Assembly: GCF_029227915.1 (NCBI RefSeq)
Contig: NC_079887.1
Location: 22,381,650 to 22,445,649, forward strand
Source: Hydractinia symbiolongicarpus
Lineage: Eukaryota > Cnidaria > Hydrozoa > Anthoathecata > Hydractiniidae
DNA length: 64,000 bases
Reading direction: 5' to 3'
How positions within the stretch are numbered: position 1 is the stretch's first letter; every line of letters begins with the position of its first letter. Below the pieces are notes generated by a model. The model did not search any database, was not told the DNA's origin, and saw only the letters and a program-made list of their open reading frames with translations. The position numbers and the translations under genes were made by a program. Below, piece by piece: positions 25,037-37,272 of this stretch.

Positions 25037-27328
25037 TTATAATACACTTATTCTATTTGCTGTGTTATTCAAAACACTTTTGCTGTTCAATGTCGAGTCT
25101 ACTTTCTCACGAGAATGTTCTTGCATCTTGATGCGGAATGCAGTCTTCGTGTTCTTTTCTGGTTTGAACAACACAACGTATGTCTTCGTACCATACATTA
25201 CGAATAGCAAAATTGAATTGCAACACAAAATCAACATGGTTTGCAAGAAAACCTTTTCTCGTTCGTCACTGGCACTGTAATACAAAGGAATCATACATCC
25301 CGTCATTAATACTGATATAAAATTTGCAAGTGTTATCAGTTTTGTGTCATTAAAAAACGAAGGCAACTTCCACGCTCTCAAACCTTGGACGACAACTATC
25401 AACATGACGATTACACTGCATAGAAACTGTAGGTTCAGATGAGATCCAGTGTTACAACTAACTTGTCTAACCAAAGTCTTTTCGTTAATGGATAAGATCA
25501 CTTCTGCAGGATCTTTTACCAATGAAAGTACGGCGGATAAAATTTGTATCAAACTTAGAAAAAGGACCCAAATTACATCCGTCAACGCAGCGAAAACCTT
25601 TTCTTGATCAGAAAGTCTGATTTTGGAATGAAAAACAAACATTAGCTTTTGAATTTTCAGAAACACGGATGAACATATAGCCGTAAGCAATAATCCAACA
25701 ACGATGTGTCGAAATTTACATTGGATGAGAATCGGTTCGCCCAAAAAGAGAACTGGTGTCACGACAAATAGGATGAAATGAACTGATTGTTGCACTGCAG
25801 TAAGCAGCAAATTTGAAGACCTTACAATTGGAGTTTGACGACGCAGAAAAAATGTTGTGACAATAACGACGTTGCTTACTGTACCAGCTACAGAAGCGGC
25901 CAGTATAACCTTTCCATGCGTGCTGTTGTACATCAAATATCTGTTACGATATGGATCATAACATCTTGTTCGCTGTTTATTGGAAACATTTAGTCCCGGA
26001 CATTTGACGCAATCACCTTTTCCACTAACAGGATTTACGAAACCCTTTGGACAAGGAATACACGTCCAGTACTTGCTTCCGTACATTTTTGTATCTGAAG
26101 ATACAGTCAATACTTGCGTGTGACCAGCTGCACATATTCGTTTATCACATCGCGTTAAAGGTGGAACTGTGCTTTGTGCTCCCCATTGAAATCTATCCGG
26201 GATAGCATGAAACTCAAACTTAGCGCAAGCTGTCCATAAAGATTCATTTACTTGGTATTCAATGTGTCTGTCACTACTGTTATTGGTGAAATAGCAATTA
26301 TCCCCCCAGTTAAATGTTACTCCGAAGGTCTGAAAAACGCTAAATGCTATAGAAAAAATAAATATAAAAGGGATTCTGTTTAAAAGTACAGGTAGTTCTC
26401 TAGAGGTGGATGTCATGGAATTAATATCCGAGGAATTGTAAAATGAAGTACTCTGACCAGAAAAAATGAATCCACCATCAACAATGTTTAATGTTTCAAA
26501 AGTCGTAGCGCGAGGTGAATGAAGATTCCAAATCCAACTTCGTCCTGACAAACCTAAAGACTCACTGATATTAACAAGATTAACAAAGTATTTTTTGTAA
26601 ATGTGTTGCGAGCTGTAGCAAATAATGATTCTTTGTTCTGGATTTTGCTTAATAAGCGTGATGACTTCTTTCATTCTTTCTGTATCATTGAGTAAGATAT
26701 TGTAACGTTGTACGCACAGACCTAAATCATCATTAATCAAATCAAACCACACGTCTTTATAATACTCATCTTCTTGATCTCTTACTAAAGCAATGAAAAC
26801 AATGTGATTGAGGTGAAACTTTCTTAAAATTAAAACAACTTTTTCTCCAATATTATTTACATTGAACTGAGTGAAACGTGGATATTTTTCTTCATCTATT
26901 CTCTTCATTTCTTTTGCATATGTATTAAACAGTATGTTAAAAGGTAGAAGCATATCAGCGACAACCATTGTTAATTCTTCAGACAGATGGCTGCCTACTG
27001 AGATAACTTTAGATCTTCCTACTGTATCCACGAATGAAGCATCTAGCAAAAGATAAAGAATTGATTTTCTTGTAATTTCCAAATCACCACACACAAAAAG
27101 TTCTACTAGACCAATGTACTGCTTTGAAGTGGGAGATATGTTCCATTTCCTAGCATATTCATACCAACTACTGTTGTATGTGTCCATATCGAAAGAGTTT
27201 GGATACAGCGCAACGTACAAGTACGCTCTTCCAGGAAGAGTAATTCTAGGTTGAGAAGTACATTCCTCAGATGCGAGATAAAGCGTGGATTGGATGACAT
27301 TCAAGAAAATAATCGCTAGCAGTTGCAT
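25037..27328 (-). CDS. Intronless class C (family 3) G-protein-coupled receptor, 763 aa
   Basis: Plasma-membrane receptor with a large extracellular part. Signal peptide about residues 1-20 (MQLLAIIFLNVIQSTLYLAS). A Venus-flytrap-like ligand domain covers about 25-390, shorter and more diverged than in mGluR or CaSR. A cysteine-rich NCD3G segment covers about 394-462 (CIPCPKGFV, GDCVKCPG). Seven membrane helices cover about 473-725, with family marks RRQTPIVRSSN, FNDTKLITLANF and YGTKTYVVLFKPEKNT. A short cytoplasmic tail ends ISVL. It is a single open frame; the start ATG at 27328 directly precedes the signal peptide. Decayed relatives lie on both sides. The ligand cannot be told from sequence, and the G-protein role is family knowledge. 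Confidence 0.93.
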   Translation of the reverse strand: MQLLAIIFLNVIQSTLYLASEECTSQPRITLPGRAYLYVALYPNSFDMDTYNSSWYEYARKWNISPTSKQYIGLVELFVCGDLEITRKSILYLLLDASFVDTVGRSKVISVGSHLSEELTMVVADMLLPFNILFNTYAKEMKRIDEEKYPRFTQFNVNNIGEKVVLILRKFHLNHIVFIALVRDQEDEYYKDVWFDLINDDLGLCVQRYNILLNDTERMKEVITLIKQNPEQRIIICYSSQHIYKKYFVNLVNISESLGLSGRSWIWNLHSPRATTFETLNIVDGGFIFSGQSTSFYNSSDINSMTSTSRELPVLLNRIPFIFIFSIAFSVFQTFGVTFNWGDNCYFTNNSSDRHIEYQVNESLWTACAKFEFHAIPDRFQWGAQSTVPPLTRCDKRICAAGHTQVLTVSSDTKMYGSKYWTCIPCPKGFVNPVSGKGDCVKCPGLNVSNKQRTRCYDPYRNRYLMYNSTHGKVILAASVAGTVSNVVIVTTFFLRRQTPIVRSSNLLLTAVQQSVHFILFVVTPVLFLGEPILIQCKFRHIVVGLLLTAICSSVFLKIQKLMFVFHSKIRLSDQEKVFAALTDVIWVLFLSLIQILSAVLSLVKDPAEVILSINEKTLVRQVSCNTGSHLNLQFLCSVIVMLIVVVQGLRAWKLPSFFNDTKLITLANFISVLMTGCMIPLYYSASDEREKVFLQTMLILCCNSILLFVMYGTKTYVVLFKPEKNTKTAFRIKMQEHSREKVDSTLNSKSVLNNTANRISVL

Positions 27329-28279
27329 CGTTGTTTTCTTTATTTACCAGTCAGAGCGTTTATATTCAATGTTGACTATAAAATATTTAAACACAAATCC
27401 CCAGCAACTATTAAATTAATAAAGAAAAAAATTCTGAAGAAAATCTATTCCTTTATTTATTTATTTATTTATTTATTCATGAAACATTGTGTTTCTTTTG
27501 TAGAAAATAGAATTTTTTTTAATGTAATTTGGACGATTCTTTTGGAGTATTATAATTTCTTTACATGGTTTGTCAGCACCTGCTGGCAGCACGTCCGTCC
27601 TTTTGTTTGCAATAAGTAAAACAGGTTCAAGGTTTCTTTGGCGCGGAACAAATGATTCCTCAAAAAGATGATGTGTATAAGCAGAATTGTATCCAAGAAA
27701 GGAAACGAAAAAGAAAAATTTTACTGCCCGACTCCTTGTAAAAGAGGGTGCGTGTCCAGTGCTGAAGTTATTGGGTTTAAAGTCCGGCTAAGGATTGTTT
27801 GAGACTTGTGAAATAATACTTTCTTCTTATTGTTTAGCATGATAATGGCATTGATAGCTTAGGTGGTTGTCTAGCTTAGCAATTTCTGTACTTCCACGGC
27901 ATCTAAAGCTTAAATTGAGAACTTAATTTGCATTAATTGTACCTGGTTAACAAGACGCTTCTTTATAACGCATTGAAAGGAACAACAGAGGCTATTTTGG
28001 GTAAATAATTAAAACTAGTCGGTAACCTGTGGAAAATCTACGAGTTCGTCTCATTGTTACATGGGGTATATTCTTAATGAATATAGACGAAACAGCGCTA
28101 CTAATTTCGCAATTCGTAAGACGTGCGGTGAGGGAGCAAAAGTAGCTATTGGGATCACATGGTTCATGTTGTATTTGGTTGTTTCGTTGACATAAAATCT
28201 ATGAACTATGTTCGAAACTCCTTTCGGCTGTGTCGACGAGAGTGTTTTACGAAGAAAAGATTTTATGTTTAAGACCTTA

Positions 28280-29170
28280 TATCTTAAAAATTACTGGAAA
28301 CAAATGACATCATCTTCCTCATTACTAACTAGGGTCCACTGCGGTCCGAATTGGAAAAGTTCGCCAAAGCTAGGTAATACTTTCGGTTTTAGAGGAGACA
28401 GGTTGATGATGTCATCAAAATACGTCATTAAAATCCCGATATCTCTTTAACCGTTTGTCAAAAGCACATCATTTTATACATTTTCCTGATCAGCATTTTA
28501 AACTGCAACGAGAACGAACAACTGCAAATTTCTAACAAATTTGTTGGACTTTGCTGACATCAGCAACATTTTAAACCTCTAATATCTTTTTTTCGCCGAT
28601 CAAAAAACAAGCAAAGTGGATGTGTTCCTTTTCCATTGATATAACCGAAAAGAGTATGTATTACTTGGCAACTGCAAAGACGATACGGTCCGTCGGTAAT
28701 GCATTTAGACCGACGTCAATCTTTTAAATGAGGAAAGAGAAGCCATTGAATTGCATTGAGGCCAAATGACTTGAACACGGATTGAAATAACTCACTTTTT
28801 CTTCTGTGTGGTTAATTAGGGACCACCTGGCACCAAAATGCGACCATTTTCCTAAAGCTGGGTCAACCTGCCCGTTTCGGTAAAGACAGGTTTGATGACG
28901 TCATCAAACCTGTTTTAACCACAGTATCTCTTTAACAGTTTGTTTAAAAAGCACATGAACATATGCATTTTCTTCATCTGCGTTTTCAGATGCGAAAAAC
29001 AAAATTTGCCAAATTTTTTTGTTTATACTCTGCTGACGTTAGCAAAACACTAAAAACAACCTCTTTTTTCCGTTGTTTTTCTACCTAAATAGGTGTTTCT
29101 TATTACGGGCATTGTGGAACGTATAACTAGCACACATTTGTTACTCGCGTCCTGCCGTGGTATAACCGAT
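28280..29170. repeat. Two diverged tandem copies of a roughly 490-bp unit
   Basis: Shared landmarks about 489 bp apart include ACAGGTTxGATGAxGTCATC (28400 and 28887), ATCTCTTTAACxGTTTG, AAAAGCACAT and GCTGACxTxAGCAA. Divergence is high, so this is an old duplication or two old transposon copies. No coding capacity. Confidence 0.65.
28887..28912. promoter_or_regulatory. Perfect 26-bp palindrome centred on a CRE-type TGACGTCA
   Basis: CAGGTTTGATGAC followed by its exact reverse complement. The centre is the consensus CREB/ATF site. It sits within the 490-bp repeat unit; the sister copy has one base lost in the left arm and TGATGTCA at its centre. A related GATGACGTCATCAAA-like site occurs near 32340. 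Regulatory use is only a possibility. Confidence 0.4.
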
Positions 29171-30949
29171 AAGGTAAACAGGTTATTCTCCAACAAACAG
29201 TAATAATCTATGTGGCCAACAAATTCATCTACTTGCATAATATAGCACAATTAGAAGACACAAATATGCTTACTAAAGGACACCTAGAACAGAAAAATGA
29301 GTCCAGATTGGCTCATAATCTCGCTTTGCTCTCAGAACATTGATTTCTGTATAAAGATAAACAAAAACCGTTGAGACTCTCGTACAATATTACATCACCA
29401 TTAATGTTCTACCCACACGGCCTTCTTTATATGTATATATATTGAATGCATTATATATTTTTATTTAAAAGTTGTTTTATTTATAATTTTTTTTTTTTGC
29501 TTCCACCAGATATCTATATATAAAAAAGAGATTTTAATTAATATTAAAGATAGAAAGAAGGATATCATAGCTATTTTAGAAAAAGAATTCGTTTTTAAAT
29601 ACTGACAGATGTGGATGTTGTCAATAGGTGAAACAAATACATGATTTGGGTACAGTGAAAAAAGTAAAGAAGTGTGATTTGAATACTGTTTAAATTAGCA
29701 TTTTCGTTAATCCGTCACCATATCTAAAAGTACTTTGTAGACTTGCTTCAAAATTCTATCTTTTGAAATTTTTTTTCTCTGCCAGCCTTTAGCTATATAT
29801 CATAAAAATACATGATTTTCATACTGTTATGCGTGAGATTGCTATCCATCATATTTATGTTGTATACCAATAGAATCAACCATTGATCGTTCATCCGATA
29901 AGATTTGAAGCTTAAGCGATACTACATTTTTCTATTTTCTATTAAGTGGAGATGCTTGTGACATACTAGAACAACATTAATGCAGACGAAATGTAAGATT
30001 CGTTCAACGTTAACTTACTAGTGACTATGGAAGTATCACAGTTCTCATGTTGTCATCTTATTTGCAAAAACTTAAGGGATATTCAATATTTCAACAGTTC
30101 TATACTCTATCATTGCATATAGATTCTCATTCGGTATTTTTTTATTTATAATTTGCTTTGTTATAATGATCTGCTCAGAGGGAATGTGGGAAAATTATCT
30201 TCAAGATTTAAAGAATTCGTTTGCACATTTAAGTAAAAGAACCATCAAGTGAGCTAAAACATGCATAGCACAATTAGAGGAGAAAAGTCTACGTATACAA
30301 GTACTAAGTTTCATTGTTATCATTTGTTTGAATAATTATTTTGTACTTTTAGTGTATTTGCACCTGCGATGAAAATACTTCTCCTGCAGATTCCATAAAA
30401 AGTCTACAGAATCTGCACCGAAGAGGTTTCCTTTAGGACCTAAGTCAAGAAAATATTTTTATAGACTTTTTCATACATAAACATTTAACTGTCCCTAAAT
30501 ATATTAAAAAAAAAGATAATAGTCATTTCAAGTCATGTCGTCAAATGAAGTGCTTGGTGGATGATCTAATGTAATGACGGCCATTTTAAAAGGTTTGTAG
30601 GTCGTTTTTTGACTTTTTAGTTTTCTAAAAGCGTTGTATTGTGCCTTTTATATGTTTTGCATGTTAAGATAAAAAATATTCTTACGTCTTTGCAGCAGGT
30701 GTGAAGAAAGTATGAGAAAAGTGTGTAAAAGGGCGTTTCTATTTCAAACAAGTTTAACAAAACGTTAATAAAGTTTCGTGAAAAGTATCCAACCACAAAA
30801 TAATTGAAATAATGAAATTATTAAAAGGGTCAACGATTATTTTTTCTCATCAATTTCTTGCTTGGTTTCGTTACTGTAAAATTGTGTTTTTATAATTTAA
30901 TATCAACATATCAGTAACATTGCTGTGTCTGTTACTAAAGAAAAAAACC

Positions 30950-32135
30950 ATGCAACTGCTGTCGATTACTTTCCTGCATGTCATCCAACCATACCTTTAT
31001 CCCGCATCTGAGGGCTGTACTTTACAACCTAGAATTACAATCGCTGGAAAAAGTATTTTTATGTGGCAATATACCCTTGCTGGGGAATTGACCATATCTC
31101 CCACTTTGAAACGATATATTGGTCTCATAGAGTTTTTTGTGTGTAACGATTTGGGAATTACAAGAAAATCAATTCTACATCTTTTGCTTGATTCGTCGAT
31201 ACAAAAGGTAGATCAAAAGTTATTTCAATCGACAGCTATCTCTCTGATAAATTGACAATGCTCACATGCTTTTACATTTCGGGATAGGTATTGAAAACAT
31301 ATGATAAAAACATGACGATAGTAGATACAGAAAAGTATCCGCATTATTTTTAACACAATATCAATACATTGCTTTTATCGCTTTAGTAAGAGACCAAGAA
31401 GATGAATATTATAAAGACGTGTGGTTTGATTTCATTATTAAAGATTTAGGTCTGCGCGTACAACGTTACAATATCTTACTCAATGATACAGAAAGAATGA
31501 AAGAAGTCATCACGCTTATTAAGCAAAACTCAGAACAAAGAATCATTATTTGTTACAGTTCACGACTCAGTTACGATGAATACTTCTTCAATTTTGTTAA
31601 TATCGGTCTTTAAGTTTATCAGGACAAAATTGGATTTGGAATCTTCATTCAGTTTCCTTTACAACTTTGTATAACAAAAAATTAGATATTGGTGATAGTG
31701 GATGTATAATTTCCGGTGGAAGTACCGTGGCCTATAACTCCCTCGATATTTATTTTACGACTTCCACTTCAAGATATGTAACCTTAAATTTAAATAGCTA
31801 TGGCAGAATGTTGCTCATCTTTCTTCCACTTGAGTACTATCGAAATTTTGGAAAGTTGTAAGACACAAGTATTGTTCTTTCTCAAATGTCAGCAATGGCA
31901 AGTACCCAATAAATATGGCACTTGTTCTACTTCCTCCTTTAATGCTATTCCGAATAGATTTTAATGGGGAGCACAAAGCACAGTGCCACCTGTAACGCTA
32001 TGTGATAAACGAATATGTCTAGCTGGTTACACATAAGTATTAATTGTATCCTCAGACACCAAAATGAACGGAACTAAGTACTGGGCATGCATCGTTTCTC
32101 CGAAAGGTTTCGTCAATGTTTTCGGAGTCGTCAAA
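30950..32135 (+). pseudogene. Decayed class C GPCR copy, opposite strand
   Basis: Starts MQLLSITFLHVIQPYLYPAS, closely matching the intact gene at 27328-25037. It continues in several frames with deletions: YIGLIEFFVC, a stretch at 31419-31613 (YNILLNDTERMKEVITLIKQ, almost identical), NIVD/DIGD-type ligand-domain sequence, and pieces of the cysteine-rich region up to about 32135 (KGFVNVF). The membrane helices are absent, and the copy stops where unrelated sequence and then the Polinton-like element begin. Clearly nonfunctional as a receptor. Confidence 0.88.
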
Positions 32136-32509
32136 AACCGATTGCAAAATCTTCGAATTTGTTGCCAACTTCATTACAGCAATCAGTTCATTTCATTTTA
32201 TTAGAAATAGAGAAATGTTACTTCTGGCGCAGTCGCGTGCGCGTACAACAGTGACGTCACAAGAAATCCGAGACTTAGTGGGGAAAGTCCTTACCATACC
32301 ATGCCTAGCCATGCCTAGCGGGGTAAAGTCAGTATAAAATAATGACGTCATCAAAGTATACAGAATAAGAGGTCCAAAAATTTTCTAGCGTAATTTCCTA
32401 TAGTGCATGCGCATGTAAAAACACGCTAGGTCGAGCAGAATGAAATCTTCTGACAAAACAAAATACCATATACAATAAAGGGAAATAAAATCATATACTG
32501 CAAAACAAC
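32136..32509. other. Gap between the GPCR pseudogene and the Polinton-like element
   Basis: No gene. It contains a GTGACGTCAC site near 32252, a short CCATGCCTAG direct repeat near 32300, a TGACGTCATCAAA site near 32343 and a GTGCATGCGCATG stretch near 32402. The left end of the Polinton-like element is somewhere here, but no terminal inverted repeat was identified. Confidence 0.4.
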
Positions 32510-32539
32510 TACGCTATATTGCAAAAACCCGTAGACTTA

Positions 32540-35500
32540 AGGCCTATTATAGGCTACGTAAGGCTGAATTAGTTGCCCTATTGGAGAATGTACCACAATA
32601 AGCACAGAGACCACCGAAAAGGCTTCCAGTTAAACCAACGGAGGACGGACCGCAGTATGCTTGGAGGCCTCCCAACAAACCAGCTAAGCCTATAACATCA
32701 GGGGCTATGGACGTCTTCGAGAGACAGGAGATGGCCAAGACCCGTCCAACCATCAGGGGTAATATCAGGGAATGGTACAACTGGGTATTGCCACCATCTG
32801 AGATGGACGTCTTCGAGAAACAGAAGCTGTCTAAAAATCTTTCCGTTGTAATGGATGGAATTAAGGGATTTTATAACCGGCTTAGGAACACTGTCCCCAA
32901 ACCTATAAAAGAGGGGTTCAAGATTGCATATGCGACCCTTAAAAGTACGGTGATGAATCTGTATAACTGGGCAACCAACACAAGGCCTACGCTCCATGAT
33001 GAGAGAAAAAGAGGCTGAGGAAGACTATCTATATGAACAGCCGGAGCAAAATTTTACACCTAAGGAACATAAGCATGCTCTCCACAGGACCTTCCGAAGT
33101 TTCTGAATTCTCGGTATAGGAGGGGCTGACGTTGATGACAAGGCAGAAGATATGGGGTCGGCAAAGGTACAGTTATCCCTGTGGATTATGTGGAAGAAGC
33201 CTTCAAATATAGAGGGGGCTAACGAGTACATTGAGGTTAAGAAGGTATTTCATAATAATATGGCCTCGGTATTCCAGGGCAGCGATGTAGATGATGTGCT
33301 GGATAGGATGTCTGCCCAAATCAAAAACAGGCGTGGAAAATCTGGCACTTCCTCGGAGTGGCTTTACGATCTCCCAAATCCTATACCTCGATGCAGATTT
33401 TCACAAATTGAGATTAACAAGAGGCTCGCCGTATATAGAGCTACCAAAATGGATAGCCTCTAAAAAGGCAATTATTAACCCAAAAAATGAGGATGAGGAG
33501 TGTTTCAGGAGGGCCATTATAGCATCCCTACATTATAAGGAGATTAAAAAATATGTAGACCTTTATAACTGGGATGGTATAGAGTTCCCAACAAGTATGA
33601 AAAGTATATACAAATTTGAGGCGAATAACACCGACATTGCTGTGAACGTCCTTTATACAGATGGAAAGAAGATCAATATCCTACGTTGATCAGTTCACAA
33701 CGAGCGTACCAAGGTGGTGATGACAAAAAGACCCACTATACGGCGGTCAAAAGTCTATCGAGACTCCTGGGCAAGGAGACTTCGAAGAATAGGAACCCAA
33801 TGCACTTCTGCCTAAACTGTCTACAGGGTTTTCCCACAATTGAATCGACGGACAAGCATTATAGGTACTGCAGGGACCACGAGGCAGTCAAGATCACAAT
33901 GCCAAATGAGGCTGAAAATGACTATACTATAGGGATGGCCAACAGCAATTCAAAGTACCATTTGCCATCTATGCAGACTTCGAGAGTCTGCTAGTCCCAA
34001 TAGAAGATGCAAGGGATACCAAGACTAAAAGGCTAAGCAAGCATGTACCGTCCGGCTGGTGTACATATAGTACCTTTACCTACAGAGACGTACCAGATCC
34101 CGTAAAAGTATACAGGGGAAAGGCCTGTGTAACCCGCTTTGTCAGCCACCTAGAGGATGAGGTGAAACGTTTATATTATACCTATCCGCAACAGGACATG
34201 GAGCCGCTAACAGAGGTCCTAAAAAGGGAACATGACGAGGCATCAAGATGCCACATTTGCCTAAAGGCGTTTGACGGCTGCGAAAATAACCCTAAAGTTC
34301 GGGACCATTGTCACTATACTGGGCTATATAGGGGTGCGGTCCATAACAGCTGCAATATCAAATACAAGATACCAAGTCACATCCCTGTCATTTTCCATAA
34401 TTTAAGTGGGTATGACGCACACCTGTTTATCCGGGAATTGGGCGAGAAGTACGACACGCAGGACATTGGGTGCATCGCAGATAATAAGGAGAAGTACATC
34501 AGTTTTAATGTCAAAATCAAAGTACCACTTGGAGGTATGGGGTACGGTGATGGGGAAAAGTACAAGACAATAGAGATCAGGTTCATAGATTTCTGTCGAT
34601 TCATGGCATCATCACTGGACAAATTGGCAAGCTCTCATTGGTACAAACGCCGCAGGTATGAAATGTAAGCATTGTGCAGATACCGGCCTTGAATTCCAGG
34701 GCATAGACGCTGAATACATGGCAAGTTTTTGGTGCAAAAATTGCGACTTAAGTACCACGAAGCAGCTTAATCGGGATCAGGTAAAGGCAAATGTACCATC
34801 CATGGCAAAGATTATCGACAAAGATGATACCTTCAGGCTGATGTTGAGAAAAAGTGTGTACCCCTATGAGTATATGGATGGATGGCAGTGATTCGAGGAG
34901 TTGGAGCTACCTCCCAAGATGGCCTTTTACAGCAAGCTGAATATGAAGGGCATCAGCGACAGGGACTATACCTATGCAAAAGAGGTATGGAATGTCACTA
35001 CCCCAGGGGGTGATAACGTTACCATGGGAGACTACCATGACATATACCTCACCATAGATGTCCTGCTATTAGCCGACATGTTTGAAACGTTTCGATGCGT
35101 CTGCCTGGACAATTAAAGCCTTGATCCCGCCCATTTCTACAGCGCACCTGACTTGGCATGGAAGGCAGCCCTGAAATTTACAGAGATCAGATTGGAGCTT
35201 CTCACAGATCCCAAAATGCTATTGATGTTCGAAAAAAGTATCCAAGGAGGTATAACACAGGCCGTACACCGGTATGCAAAAGCTAATAACAAGTACATGG
35301 GAGACCAGTACTATCCAGAGGTTGAATATTCCTACCTGCAGTATCTGGATGCGAATAACTTATACGGGTGGGCGTTGCGTCAAAACCTGAAGAAAGTGCG
35401 CAGAGTGATCCGATTCAACCAAAAGGCATAGCTAAGGGGATATATTGATCACAACACGAGGCTGAGAACAAATGCGAAGAGCGAGTTCGAAAAGGACTTC

Positions 35501-36300
35501 TATAAGCTGATGAATTTGTGCGTCTTCAGCAAAACGATGGAGAACATTAGAAACCATCGCAACATCCAGCTGGTCACAAACGAAGACACGTATACGAGCC
35601 TCGTCATGAAACCAAATTTCAAGGGTGGAAGCAGGTTAAGCAAAAACCTGGTAGGTGTAGAGATGGGCAAGACCGAGGTGAAGATGAATAAGCCCGTATA
35701 CATTAACCAGGCCATCCTTAACATGTCGAAATGGTAATGTACGAGTTTCATTACGATTTCATGCAAACAAAATATGGTAGCAAATAACAGCTCTGCTACA
35801 TGGACACAGGCAGCTTCGTTTACCATATATGAACGGAGGACTTCTACAGGGATATCGCCAACGATGTTAAAGCACGCTTCGATACGAGTGCCTCTAATGC
35901 AGATGATGGTAGACCTCTCCCCATAGGCAAGGACAAAAAAGTGGTAGGGTTGATGAAGGACGAGTTAGAAGGCAAAATCATGACAGAGTTTATCACCCTG
36001 AGAGCTAAACTTTACGCCTATAGGAGACTTACCATGGAGGGCGGTGACAGCAAAGCGGAAGGCGTCAAAAGATGTGTTACTAAAAAATCAATAACCTTCG
36101 ATGACGACCGGCAGTGTCTGGGAGAGGGCGTTGACGTTTACAAAAGCCAAGTATTGATCCAAAATAAGGGCCATAAGGTATATACCCAAGAGGTTTCGAA
36201 GTTAGTCCTTAACAGGGCAGATGACAAACGGATAGTGCAACCCGATCAGATGACAACGCTGGCTAGAGCCCATTACCACCTGGTGCCAACCCGTGTTTAA
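32540..36300 (+). pseudogene. Polinton-type DNA polymerase B, multiply disrupted
   Basis: Family-B polymerase that would replicate the element. Pieces in order: a SAP-like start (LRKAELVALLENVP near 32570), an N-terminal extension at 32707-33018 and 33152-33689 (LPKWIASKKAIINPKNEDEE), a zinc-finger-like part near 33800, and the exonuclease motif YADFES at about 33970. These are followed by CHICLKAF/RDHCHYTG and HNLSGYDAHL (about 34230-34430), motif A DANNLYGWAL near 35350, a motif B region KTMENIRNHRN near 35540, motif C near 35800 reading YMDTGS instead of the usual DTDS, and the C-terminus (about 35940-36300, MTTLARAHY). At least three frame changes and several stops separate the pieces, so it is inactive. 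Confidence 0.88.
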
Positions 36301-36366
36301 ATGGAGGTGTGCACACTAATTGCCATACTCCTGCCCTATGCTCTGATGACCTATGTACTTTTCTGA
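36301..36366 (+). CDS. Tiny membrane peptide ORF (21 aa)
   Basis: ATG directly follows the polymerase stop codon. The 21 residues (MEVCTLIAILLPYALMTYVL then F) are almost entirely a membrane helix. Small membrane ORFs at this place are plausible in Polinton-like elements, but it could be chance. No homologue recognised. Confidence 0.35.
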   Translation: MEVCTLIAILLPYALMTYVLF

Positions 36367-36387
36367 TATCGAGTATTAATAAAGAGA

Positions 36388-36871
36388 ATGAGTCAGCTTG
36401 CAGAAGTATTCGACACGGCCACCTCTGCAGAAACATATGAGCAGATAGAGAAACCTATGGATAAGCGACAGGTTTTGAAGGAGGCCCTTCGCAAAGGTAA
36501 AGGGCACCTACTGCCAAAGAAATGCACAGAAGACTTTGTTGACAAAGCCCCGGACGACCCTATAGACAAGGTACATACTGAGTATGTACAACGAGAACTT
36601 CAGGAGAAAAGTGAGAATACAGCTGAGCACTTATGCCAGCATGATTGGGAATTTTGTCGACATTGACTCTGTCGACGAGTTACGTCGAGATATCGAGGAA
36701 GACCCTATTATCAGGGATAGTATGACAGATCTGGTTATCCTTGTGTACTGCACTATTGGGAGGTGTTTAGCACCACTTCTCGTGGCAGGCCATGCCACTC
36801 GGCATATGGGTAAAAAGAAACAGGAGAAGGAAAAGGAGAATGAGGTGGAGGAGGCGGAGACGGTGCTATAA
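36388..36871 (+). pseudogene. Polinton-associated ORF of unknown function, frameshifted
   Basis: Frame one (36388-36666) begins MSQLAEVFDTATSAETYEQI and is hydrophilic. Sequence in a second frame takes over near 36615 (SMIGNFVDIDSVDELRRDIE) and includes a hydrophobic helix about 36725-36790 before a basic/acidic tail ending ETVL. The two frames read as one ancestral protein of about 160 residues split by a frameshift. The family is unknown. It lies just downstream of the polymerase. Confidence 0.5.
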
Positions 36872-36877
36872 GAATAA

Positions 36878-37245
36878 ATGAGTAAAGAGGAGCAAAAACA
36901 AGAGGAGAGGGTTATAACAAAACCATCGAAGAATGAGGGTCGTGTAGCAGCTGGCAAGAGACTTGCCGAATGGAATGGGAAAAACAAGGCAGACTTAAAG
37001 AAGAGTGTGCGCAAAGGTTCTTCACAGGATGATAAGGAACCTGCAGAAACCCTGGCAAGTCGATGGACAGTGTCCACATCTATGGAGTTGGAGCGATAGC
37101 CGTGTTTGCCATAAGCGTCAGGGTCTGGTATATGTTTACCAGGGTTAAAAAATCTCAAAACACCACACCGGCGGCCAATCCAGAGCCCCAACAGGACAAA
37201 CAAGGAAAAACTCAACCTCAAGTTGACATATTCAAAATGCAATGA
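36878..37245 (+). pseudogene. Small basic protein with one membrane helix, frameshifted
   Basis: Frame one (36878 onward) starts MSKEEQKQEERVITKPSKN and contains VAAGKRLAEWNGKNKADLKK, a charged N-terminus. Near 37060 the coding signal moves to another frame that gives a membrane helix (VGAIAVFAISVRVWYMF) and a polar Pro/Gln-rich tail ending at 37245. Domain layout suggests one ancestral single-pass protein. Function unknown; virion membrane roles in related elements are only conjecture. Confidence 0.5.
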
Positions 37246-37272
37246 ATTTTTGCTAAAAATAACACCTAATAA

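Larger units (their letters stand above)
27329..30949. other. Intergenic stretch between GPCR copies, filled with repeats
   Basis: No gene was recognised. It holds a TTTA tetranucleotide run (27451-27477), a degenerate minus-strand Helitron-like 3' end (28015 to about 28090, reading GACTAG in reverse after a CCACAGG stem) and two diverged copies of a roughly 490-bp unit (about 28280-29170). Short ORFs here lack any domain. Confidence 0.55.
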
